NCBI GenBank assembly: GCA_913063125.1
Contig: CAJXZM010000004.1
Coordinates: forward strand, 1 to 64,000
Reading direction: 5' to 3'
DNA: 64,000 nucleotides
Source: an uncultured Gammaproteobacteria bacterium
Lineage (GTDB): Bacteria > Pseudomonadota > Gammaproteobacteria > Pseudomonadales > Ketobacteraceae
This document shows positions 45,053 through 51,873 of the stretch, piece after piece; positions within the stretch are counted from its first letter, which is position 1; each line of letters opens with the position of its first letter. Both the position numbers and the translations under genes were made by a program. The notes below the pieces were generated by a model. The model was not told where the DNA came from. It made no database searches and saw only the letters and a list, made by a program, of their open reading frames with translations.

Positions 45053-45631
45053 TTGTATCATTTCTTTGCCTATGTTTCTAAGCTGAAATACATTCTTAGA
45101 TGGGGCCTTAAGCGCAACGTTGAAGATGAGAATGTTAAAGAGCACAGTTTTGATGTGGCTGTGATTGCTCATGCATTAGCTATCATTAAAAATCGTTATT
45201 TTGATGGTGACCTTAATGCAGACCGTATTGCCATGATGGCGTTGTATCATGATGCAAGTGAGGTGTTGACGGGGGATTTACCTGGACCAATTAAGTATTT
45301 TAATCCAAGTATTGCTGAGGCTTATAAAGAAGTGGAGAAAGCTGCAGAGCAAAAACTTATTACTATGCTTCCAGATGAAATGCGTTCTGATTTTTTATCG
45401 CTGATAGATTACAAAGCTTCAGGAAATGAAATTGGCAGTCTTATTAAGAGTGCTGATATAATTTCAGCATATTTAAAGTGTATTCAGGAAGTGGATGCTG
45501 GAAATTCAGAATTTGTGGTCGCTAAAAAACGGGTAGAGCTGTTACTTAACAATAATGCTCAACCAGAGGTGAAGTTCTTTATGGATAAATTTGTACCAAG
45601 TTACTGTTTAACATTGGATGAGCTAGGATAA
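45053..45631 (+). CDS. yfbR: 5'-deoxynucleotidase YfbR (HD domain)
   Basis: Hydrolyses deoxynucleoside 5'-monophosphates. 192 residues, closely like E. coli YfbR throughout: HFFAYVSKLKYILRW, NVKEHSFDVAVIAHALAIIK, MALYHDASEVLTGDLPGPIK and the C-terminal FVPSYCLTLDE. The HD metal ligands are the His in KEHS and the pair in YHDASE. The start is TTG at 45053, because it gives MYHFFA aligned with the known N-terminus and has GGAG 6 bases upstream. Confidence 0.95.
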   Translation: MYHFFAYVSKLKYILRWGLKRNVEDENVKEHSFDVAVIAHALAIIKNRYFDGDLNADRIAMMALYHDASEVLTGDLPGPIKYFNPSIAEAYKEVEKAAEQKLITMLPDEMRSDFLSLIDYKASGNEIGSLIKSADIISAYLKCIQEVDAGNSEFVVAKKRVELLLNNNAQPEVKFFMDKFVPSYCLTLDELG

Positions 45632-45781
45632 ATGTTTCTATCATTGCTCCCATGCCGTAACTCCCTGGTTTCAACGCAGTTCACCCGAGTGGAATGTTTG
45701 TGTAACAACTCTCGCCTAACTTTGGCCGATTAATTGGTAGGGTATGAATTGTTGAACAACTAAGAGCCAAGGGGTTATTTG

Positions 45782-46378
45782 TTATAGGAGTGCTGCAACT
45801 TGTTTTTTAAGCTCAGGGAGAACGTCTTTAGCGAACCACGGATTATTCTTAAGCCAGCGGTTATTACGTGGGCTAGGATGTGGCATGGGCAGAAGTTCGG
45901 GCCAATGGTTTTGCCATAGCCTGACGGTTTCTGTAAGTGTGCGCTGCTTGTTACTACCAAGGTGCCAGTCGAGAGCGTATTGCCCAATTACTAGCGTTAG
46001 TTCGACATTTGGCAGCAGCTCTAGTAATTGTACTCGCCACTGATCTGCGCATTGGATTGGAGGTGGTAAATCTCCGCTTTTACCCGTCCCAGGATAGCAG
46101 AATGCCATAGGAAGAATGGCGATTGCCGATTCATTATAGAAAACATCGCAATCAATACCCATCCAGTCACGTAGGCGGTCACCTGATGGGTCGTCAAAAG
46201 GTATGCCTTTGTGATGAGTCATTCTTCCGGGTGCCTGACCGGCAATGAGTATCTTTGCTTCAGGATTTAGTTGAAGAATCGGTTTTGCCCCAAGCGCTAG
46301 ATCTTGGCATCGGTTGCATGCACGGACATCGCTCAATAAAGACGAAATGTCACTGATCTTGATTTTATTGTGAGTCAA
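45782..46378 (-). CDS. Uracil-DNA glycosylase family protein
   Basis: 198 residues of the UDG superfamily. The N-terminal CNRCQDL is followed by ILIAGQAPGRMTHHKGIPFDD, the water-activating loop region, and late MPHPSPRNNRW, the leucine-loop-like His motif. It probably removes damaged or deaminated bases, but it lacks the four-Cys Fe-S pattern of family 4, so the exact class is open. The start is TTG with AGGGTG about 6 bases upstream. Confidence 0.82.
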   Translation of the reverse strand: MTHNKIKISDISSLLSDVRACNRCQDLALGAKPILQLNPEAKILIAGQAPGRMTHHKGIPFDDPSGDRLRDWMGIDCDVFYNESAIAILPMAFCYPGTGKSGDLPPPIQCADQWRVQLLELLPNVELTLVIGQYALDWHLGSNKQRTLTETVRLWQNHWPELLPMPHPSPRNNRWLKNNPWFAKDVLPELKKQVAALL

Positions 46379-46625
46379 ATTTTCACCCTATCTATGCGGC
46401 GACTTTGGTGTGAGTTGGACAAAATTCACTTGGCATTACTATAACATATCGCAAAGGCGTCCTGAATCATGGGTGCAATGGCATTAACCAAATCGAAGCC
46501 ATTTTAAACGGCTCAATAAATAACTAGCTATCACAAGGGGTATCATATGGAAACGGTAACCTTTGCGCCAAATATTTTGGGTTTCGAACGGATGAGATTA
46601 AAATAAAAATAAATCACGTAAGTGC

Positions 46626-46654
46626 TTGACGCATAAGGGGGGTTTGGGTATTAT
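46626..46654 (+). promoter_or_regulatory. Sigma-70 promoter of tRNA-fMet
   Basis: TTGACG (46626-46631), 17-base spacer, TATTAT (46649-46654), then a CCTC-type discriminator just ahead of the tRNA. The same layout precedes the tRNA-Gly gene near 63406. Confidence 0.85.
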
Positions 46655-46668
46655 ATGCACCTCTTCGA

Positions 46669-46745
46669 TGCGGGGTGGAGCAGTTTGGTAGCTCGTCGGG
46701 CTCATAACCCGAAGGCCGTTGGTTCAAATCCAGCCCCCGCTACCA
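46669..46745 (+). tRNA. Initiator tRNA-fMet (CAT)
   Basis: 77 bases including encoded CCA. Anticodon CAT at 46703-46705. The anticodon stem ends in GGG:CCC, the mark of initiator tRNA. The acceptor stem pairs from base 2; the first position is U opposite U72, giving the 1-72 mismatch needed for formylation. E. coli has C-A here, so U-U is a variant form. Confidence 0.95.
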
Positions 46746-46755
46746 CTTTTCAAAA

Positions 46756-46788
46756 AAGGCCTAACATGAAAATGTTAGGCCTTTTTTT
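46756..46788 (+). terminator. Intrinsic terminator after tRNA-fMet
   Basis: Arms AAGGCCTAACAT and ATGTTAGGCCTT with a GAAA loop, followed by a run of seven T (46782-46788) and preceded by six A. It can also act on the minus strand, where the CULT-domain gene ends at 46858. Confidence 0.92.
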
Positions 46789-46857
46789 GTTTTCACCTCA
46801 CGTTAAAACTCCCTGCCTTGAAACGCGTTATTCTGAATGCAATTACTTTTGTGAAGG

Positions 46858-47358
46858 TTAGTTCTGAAACGTCAGGTGATCTGTTATGAGGGCGAAGAAA
46901 GGAATACCTTCTGCGTTACCTGTATCGGTGCTTTCATCTTTTTTATAGTGCCAACCCAAATGTTCACCGCAACCCTCGCAGTAAGCGTATTGCCATAGGT
47001 AACCTGGAAACCAGGAGAAGTGGTTGGTAAATGCCCCACTTACAATGCAGCCGCTAGCGATATCAAAGGTTTGGATATCAAAACTCATGCCAGAGGGGTT
47101 GGTGAATACATGATATGCACTTTGCCCTATTGAGATTAAAAACAAAGGGGATGTAATGGTAAAGTGACAGGCTTTGCAGATGATTCGCGGAGTTTCTTTT
47201 AGGGATTTACTGTTTTTTAATTGAGGAACTAGGCGTGACAAGGTGTCTGGTTCGGCAATCTTGGTAGGGGAGTCATCATTATGATCCAGCGCCAAGGGGG
47301 GCTCTGCTTCATTTTCGGGTGTATGTTGGGTGCTGTGTATATTGTCGTTATTATCCAT
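46858..47358 (-). CDS. CULT-domain protein (bacterial cereblon-like)
   Basis: 166 residues: a polar, probably disordered N-terminus (1-55), then a CULT domain. Zinc ligands Cys61/Cys64 and Cys127/Cys130. The aromatic cage Trp116, Trp122 and Trp136 has spacing 6 and 14, the same as Trp380/386/400 of human cereblon. Asn87 lies 29 residues before the first Trp, as Asn351 does in cereblon. The segment NPSGMSFDIQTFDIASGC and FSWFPGYLWQYAYCEGC are the family core. Human His378 is replaced by Phe114. CULT domains bind imide/uracil-type ligands; the bacterial role is unknown. No Lon domain is present. Confidence 0.92.
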   Translation of the reverse strand: MDNNDNIHSTQHTPENEAEPPLALDHNDDSPTKIAEPDTLSRLVPQLKNSKSLKETPRIICKACHFTITSPLFLISIGQSAYHVFTNPSGMSFDIQTFDIASGCIVSGAFTNHFSWFPGYLWQYAYCEGCGEHLGWHYKKDESTDTGNAEGIPFFALITDHLTFQN

Positions 47359-47435
47359 GAGGCTTTAGGTAGTAAGCAGCATTATTCTGTGTGTCTTATG
47401 CTACCACCACTTTTACAAAAATCCAAAATTCAGAC

Positions 47436-47462
47436 AAAAAAAAGGCCCCCATAGAGAGGACC
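47436..47462 (-). terminator. Intrinsic terminator after the phasin-like gene
   Basis: On the minus strand, GGTCCTC pairs with GGGGGCC (two G-U pairs) around a short loop and is followed by eight T (47436-47443 on the plus strand are A). It lies 39 bases past the stop of the phasin-like gene. Confidence 0.7.
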
Positions 47463-47500
47463 CAAAAAGAAAAAGGTACTGAAATTACTATAGGTGGTGA

Positions 47501-47950
47501 TTAGCCAGCTATTTTAGCTCGAAGTTCTTGAGCTTTATCTTGTGCAGTTTTGCTAAGCTCTTGCGCTTTATCTTGAGCTTTTTCAGAAAGTTCCTGAATG
47601 TCACGAACACGTGAGTTTACGGTGTCGCGAGCGTCTGAAATGCGAGGCTTAACGCTACGAACATAGGCTTTTTCGATGTTCAATTTAGCCAATGCTGTAC
47701 CCATTGTTGCATTCCAGTTTGCACGGAAGCGGTTATCATAAGTTGCAACGTTTAGGTTGCGAACAAATTCTTTAACAGTAGGGTTGGCTCCACGGATTTC
47801 AGAAACAACTTCAGAGATGTTTAATTCTTCAGCTTCAACGTTAGCGCCAAGCTCTTTTAAGATGCGAAAGCCTTCAACTTTAGCGCTATCTAGTTGCTTG
47901 TTTACTTGCTCTTGAATCTGCTCTATTTGTGCTTTTACTTTATCTTGCAT
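47501..47950 (-). CDS. Phasin-like helical protein with C-terminal 11-residue repeats
   Basis: 149 residues from the ATG at 47950 (GAGGA ribosome site); an upstream in-frame start would add 23 residues. Almost fully helical and charged. The N-terminus QDKVKAQIEQIQEQVNKQLD is amphipathic. The C-terminus repeats the word K(A/T)AQDKAQEL, like phasin or LEA-type proteins. It might coat polyester or lipid granules, and the PhaC-like gene 3 kb away fits this, but the family match is not certain. No signal peptide. Confidence 0.65.
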   Translation of the reverse strand: MQDKVKAQIEQIQEQVNKQLDSAKVEGFRILKELGANVEAEELNISEVVSEIRGANPTVKEFVRNLNVATYDNRFRANWNATMGTALAKLNIEKAYVRSVKPRISDARDTVNSRVRDIQELSEKAQDKAQELSKTAQDKAQELRAKIAG

Positions 47951-48282
47951 GTTTGTTTCCTCATTATTCCCAAAGTGTGAAGCGACCTTAAAAGGCCTGT
48001 TCGCTTGATTTGTGTGCATATTATCGTCAGAAATTAGAATGTTCTGCCTAAATATTCATTTTTCCTTACAAAATATACGACCCCGCAGTCATATGGCGGA
48101 CGGATTTCTAATAAACAAACGCTATAAACAGCGGCTGGTGCGAATATAAGTTTTCTTTACATTGTGTTGTTAAACAGCGTAGCGTAAGTAATTGGCTTTT
48201 CTTGTTTATGGCGCCGGTACACAGCGTTTAGATAATGTATTGGTTAGTATGGATTTGCCTTTTCGTCTTTGAGGGTGAGGTT
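47951..48282. other. Divergent intergenic region, 332 bases
   Basis: Gap between the phasin-like gene (minus) and the lysine dehydrogenase-like gene (plus). Both promoters must lie here. A short inverted repeat CGCTATAAACAGCG is present near 48120-48133. I saw no RNA gene or clear operator. Confidence 0.4.
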
Positions 48283-49389
48283 ATGTCTAAATACCATAAG
48301 GTTTTGATTATCGGTGCTGGGAAGATTGGCTCAGCTATAGTCCAGCTATTGGCGGAAAGTGGTTTTTACCAGGTAACCGCAGCAGATAAGGCACGTACTT
48401 TTTTAGGCAAGCTAAATGATTTAGATAACGTGTCGACGCTGCAGCTTGATGTTGCTGAGTCTGGAGCGCTGTCTAAAGCACTAAAAGGGCAGGACGCCGT
48501 TGTCTCGGCCTGTTCTTATGATATGAGTGCAACCATAGCGCAGGCTGCTTTAGCAGAAGGTTGCAGTTATTTCGATTTAACAGAAGATGTTGCAATGACA
48601 GGTGCGATTAAGCAGATAGCAGTGAACGCTGTTGCTGGTCAAGTCTTTATGCCCCAGTGTGGGTTGGCACCTGGTTTTATCGGTATTCTTGCCTACCACC
48701 TGGCGGGTAAGTTTGAGCGTTTAGAGTCAGTAAAAATGCGGGTTGGAGCGTTGCCTAAGTATCCCTCAAACCGAATGATGTACAACCTAACCTGGTCGAC
48801 CGATGGGCTGATAAATGAATATTGTAATTTATGTGAAGCTATTGAGCACGGAGAGCGAATTGATCTTATTCCCTTGGAGGGGCTGGAATGCTTTTCTTTG
48901 GATGGTGTTGATTATGAAGCGTTTAATACCTCTGGTGGGCTTGGCACCTTATGTGAGACGTTGCAGGGAAGGGTTGAAGAACTAACGTATAAAACGGTTC
49001 GTTACAAAGGTCATCAGTACCTAATGCAATTTTTGATGCAAGACCTTCAATTGGGGGTGGCTACTCGACGGCCATTGTTGAAGCAGATATTTGAAACATC
49101 CATACCGATTACCAAACAAGATGTTGTTTTGGTTTTTGTTACCGTGAAAGGCTATAGGGACGGGCGGCTCGAGCAAATAACAGATGCACGCAAGCTTTAT
49201 CATCAATATCGTAATGGGGTGCATTGGAGTTCAATTCAATTAACAACCGCATCTTCATTGTGTGCGATTCTGGATCTGCATTTTGAAAAAAAACTTCCTG
49301 GCACAGGTTTTGTGCGTCAGGAAGATGTGGATTTGGTGTTGTTTGAAGCTAATCGGTTTGGCCAAGCTTACAGTAAAAGCACCATCTAA
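48283..49389 (+). CDS. Saccharopine dehydrogenase-family protein, lysine 6-dehydrogenase-like
   Basis: NAD(P)-dependent oxidoreductase, 368 residues from the ATG at 48283 (GAGG ribosome site; an upstream in-frame start would add 16). Rossmann motif IIGAGKIGSAIVQLLAESG, then MPQCGLAPGFIGILA, NTSGGLGTLCETL and TVRYKGH, which follow the pattern of bacterial L-lysine 6-dehydrogenase rather than of saccharopine-cleaving enzymes. It would form alpha-aminoadipate semialdehyde from lysine. The next gene, 15 bases on, is an aldehyde dehydrogenase that could oxidise that product. Confidence 0.82.
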   Translation: MSKYHKVLIIGAGKIGSAIVQLLAESGFYQVTAADKARTFLGKLNDLDNVSTLQLDVAESGALSKALKGQDAVVSACSYDMSATIAQAALAEGCSYFDLTEDVAMTGAIKQIAVNAVAGQVFMPQCGLAPGFIGILAYHLAGKFERLESVKMRVGALPKYPSNRMMYNLTWSTDGLINEYCNLCEAIEHGERIDLIPLEGLECFSLDGVDYEAFNTSGGLGTLCETLQGRVEELTYKTVRYKGHQYLMQFLMQDLQLGVATRRPLLKQIFETSIPITKQDVVLVFVTVKGYRDGRLEQITDARKLYHQYRNGVHWSSIQLTTASSLCAILDLHFEKKLPGTGFVRQEDVDLVLFEANRFGQAYSKSTI

Positions 49390-49404
49390 TAGGAGGTATT
49401 AAGA

Positions 49405-51021
49405 ATGGATACGAAAACAGTGTTTGGCCAGAAAGACGGTTGTTTGGTTGGTACCGCTAACGAAACCTTGCCCTTGGTTTCCACTGGTGGAAATGGGGCT
49501 GCTTGGGCTGCTGTGTGTGTGGGTGAAAATGAAGGGTTTGTGAAGGCAGGGTCCATGCGAACGTTTTCGATTCATTCACCGATTGATAACCAAGTGTTGG
49601 GGCATTGTGGGATTGCAGAAAAAGCGTCAGTGTTACGGGTGATATCTCAAGCCCATGAAAGCTATTTGCAATGGCGTATTGTTCCTGCACCAAAGCGGGG
49701 GGAGTTGATCCGGCGTTTTGCAGAAAAAGTGCGGCAAGATAAGGGCGAATTGGCAAAATTAATTACACTAGAAGCGGGTAAAACGTGGCAAGAATCTCTC
49801 GGGGAGGTTCAGGAAGTGATTGATGTATGTGAATTCGCGGTAGGCTTGTCTCGCCAGCTGCACGGGTTAACGATTGCTAGTGAAAGGCCAAACCACCGGA
49901 TGATGGAGCAATGGCACCCTTTAGGTGTTGTGGGTGTTATCACTGCATTTAATTTCCCTATGGCTGTATGGGCTTGGAATGCCGCTTTGGCTCTTGTGTG
50001 TGGAAATGCGGTTGTATGGAAACCTTCGGAAAAAGCACCGCTATGTGCATTGGCTTGCCATCGTTTGTTGGTGTCAGCGTTAAAGGATATGGGTTTGCAC
50101 TCTCGTTATCCTGCCTTGTCAGTTATTGTTAATGGGCATAAAGATGTTGGAGGACATATTGCGGATAATACAAAGATCCCATTGGTGTCCGCAACAGGAT
50201 CCGTTCCAATGGGGCGTAGCGTGGCAGAACACGTTGCTCGCCGTTTAGGCCGTACACTTTTGGAGTTAGGTGGTAATAACGCATTAATTGTTACTTCTAG
50301 TGCTGATATGGACATGGCGCTAAAAGCGGTGGTGTTTTCTGCCGTTGGTACCAGCGGTCAGCGGTGCACGAGCCTGCGCCGTCTATTTGTTCATGAATCG
50401 GTAGCGGATACGTTTCTAGAAAAATTAATTTCCACGTATAAAACGATTGCCATTGGTGACCCTAGGGATGAAGGCAACCTATGTGGCCCCGTTATTAATG
50501 TGCAGACACGGGACGTAATGTATCAAGCAATAAACGACGCCAGCAGTAGAGGAGGGCAATTGCTCGTTGGAGGCAAGCAGTTGGCCGGAAGGCTGTTTGA
50601 GGAAGGTATCTGTGGTGGTGTGTACCTTGAACCCGCGATAATGGCAGTGTCTAGTGATGAACCTTTGTTGCTACAAGAAACCTTCGCACCACTGTTGTTT
50701 GTGGTTCGTTACCAGTCGTTACAACAGGCTATTACATGGCAGAATGATGTACCTCAAGGGTTATCGTCTGCTATTTTCACTAATGATGTTCGAGAAGCTG
50801 AGATTTTTATGTCCGCAACGGGCTCTGATTGTGGGATTGCAAATGTTAACATTGGGACCTCTGGTGCTGAAATAGGCGGGGCTTTTGGTGGTGAAAAAGA
50901 TACCGGGGGTGGAAGGGAGTCTGGGTCAGATGCGTGGAAGCAGTATATGAGACGTACAACCAACACGATTAATTATGGTGATGATATTCCTTTAGCGCAA
51001 GGAATACGTTTCGAGCTGTAA
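49405..51021 (+). CDS. amaB: ALDH7-family aminoadipate-semialdehyde dehydrogenase
   Basis: Oxidises alpha-aminoadipate semialdehyde (or its cyclic form piperideine-6-carboxylate) to aminoadipate with NAD. 538 residues. TLLELGGNNALIV and GTSGQRCTSLRRLFV carry the catalytic Glu and Cys; GAFGGEKDTGGGRESGSDAW is the ALDH7 C-terminal signature. The N-terminus is about 30 residues longer than in most relatives. A strong AGGAGG lies 8 bases before the ATG. With the preceding gene it makes a two-step lysine breakdown route. Confidence 0.9.
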   Translation: MDTKTVFGQKDGCLVGTANETLPLVSTGGNGAAWAAVCVGENEGFVKAGSMRTFSIHSPIDNQVLGHCGIAEKASVLRVISQAHESYLQWRIVPAPKRGELIRRFAEKVRQDKGELAKLITLEAGKTWQESLGEVQEVIDVCEFAVGLSRQLHGLTIASERPNHRMMEQWHPLGVVGVITAFNFPMAVWAWNAALALVCGNAVVWKPSEKAPLCALACHRLLVSALKDMGLHSRYPALSVIVNGHKDVGGHIADNTKIPLVSATGSVPMGRSVAEHVARRLGRTLLELGGNNALIVTSSADMDMALKAVVFSAVGTSGQRCTSLRRLFVHESVADTFLEKLISTYKTIAIGDPRDEGNLCGPVINVQTRDVMYQAINDASSRGGQLLVGGKQLAGRLFEEGICGGVYLEPAIMAVSSDEPLLLQETFAPLLFVVRYQSLQQAITWQNDVPQGLSSAIFTNDVREAEIFMSATGSDCGIANVNIGTSGAEIGGAFGGEKDTGGGRESGSDAWKQYMRRTTNTINYGDDIPLAQGIRFEL

Positions 51022-51099
51022 TGATTGGCCATGGTTCTGGTATTGATGGTCTAATTCTACTAATCTACGGTTCTAAATTTGTGTTAAGGAGTAGATGGT

Positions 51100-51402
51100 A
51101 TGTACATAGCGATGAACCGATTTAAGATAGCATTAGGCAAAGAACAGGTATTTATTGATATTTGGAATCAACGAGAGACATTTTTGGATGAAGTTCCTGG
51201 TTTTACCAGCTTTAACCTATTGCAGGGAGAGGTAACCGAGGAGTACGCGTTGTTCGCCTCACACTCTGTGTGGGAGAGCTTGCAGCACTTTAAAGATTGG
51301 ACAACATCTGAGGCGTTTAGAAAAGCTCATGCTGGAGCTCGAGGTAATAACGATATCTATGTCGGGCCTCCAAAATTAGAAGGATTTACATCTGTTCTGT
51401 AG
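51100..51402 (+). CDS. ABM-domain protein (antibiotic-biosynthesis-monooxygenase/HmoA-like)
   Basis: 100-residue alpha+beta barrel protein with the start MYIAMNRFKIALGKEQVFID and PGFTSFNLLQGE, W-E-S and FKDWTTSEAFRKAH typical of ABM/IsdG-like small enzymes. Such proteins cleave haem or oxidise quinol-like compounds. The substrate is unknown here. AAGGAG lies 8 bases upstream of the ATG. It follows the lysine-degradation pair by 78 bases; the link is unclear. Confidence 0.82.
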   Translation: MYIAMNRFKIALGKEQVFIDIWNQRETFLDEVPGFTSFNLLQGEVTEEYALFASHSVWESLQHFKDWTTSEAFRKAHAGARGNNDIYVGPPKLEGFTSVL

Positions 51403-51435
51403 TTAAAATCAGATTAATGGTGATGCATTTTGTTA

Positions 51436-51867
51436 ATGTTTTTCAGGCTTTATAGTCTTAGCGTTGTTACTGTTTCTGTTGGGTTGTTATTCGGTCTAGG
51501 ACCTATGGCGGCCTATGATTATCAGTCTCTGGGTTTTATGCACATATTAGTGATCGTGGCATTTTATGCATCCTTTTCATTTTTTAAGAAAGATGTAAAG
51601 CTGATGTCAACGCATTATGATTTACGTACGACTATGGAGCGGACGGTTAAAAAAGCGGGTTCGCGTTTAACGCAATCGTTAACTGTATTGTTTGTTGCTG
51701 TATTGTGGTTGTCTCCGTTGTTGTTATCTGCGTTATGGTGGGCGGCTGGGCAGCTTCATATTGATATGAAATCTACAGCAGTTCCTTTTTTGTGGTCGGT
51801 ATTGTCGTTAAGTGGGTGTATCTATTTGTGTGTTTTGAATCCGGTGTTGCGTAAGAAATATAAGTAA
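51436..51867 (+). CDS. Hypothetical four-helix membrane protein
   Basis: 143 residues from the ATG at 51436 (a TTG at 51430 is in frame). It has two hydrophobic segments, a basic cytoplasmic loop (KKDVKLMSTHYDLRTTMERT), two more membrane segments, and a basic tail NPVLRKKYK. I do not recognise the family. Its stop is 6 bases from the convergent stop of the MMPL gene. Confidence 0.65.
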   Translation: MFFRLYSLSVVTVSVGLLFGLGPMAAYDYQSLGFMHILVIVAFYASFSFFKKDVKLMSTHYDLRTTMERTVKKAGSRLTQSLTVLFVAVLWLSPLLLSALWWAAGQLHIDMKSTAVPFLWSVLSLSGCIYLCVLNPVLRKKYK

Positions 51868-51873
51868 TAGATA

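Noticed and set aside
46655-46861. Open frame running through the tRNA-fMet gene
   Set aside because: It covers the tRNA and its terminator; the translation is anticodon-arm sequence, not protein.
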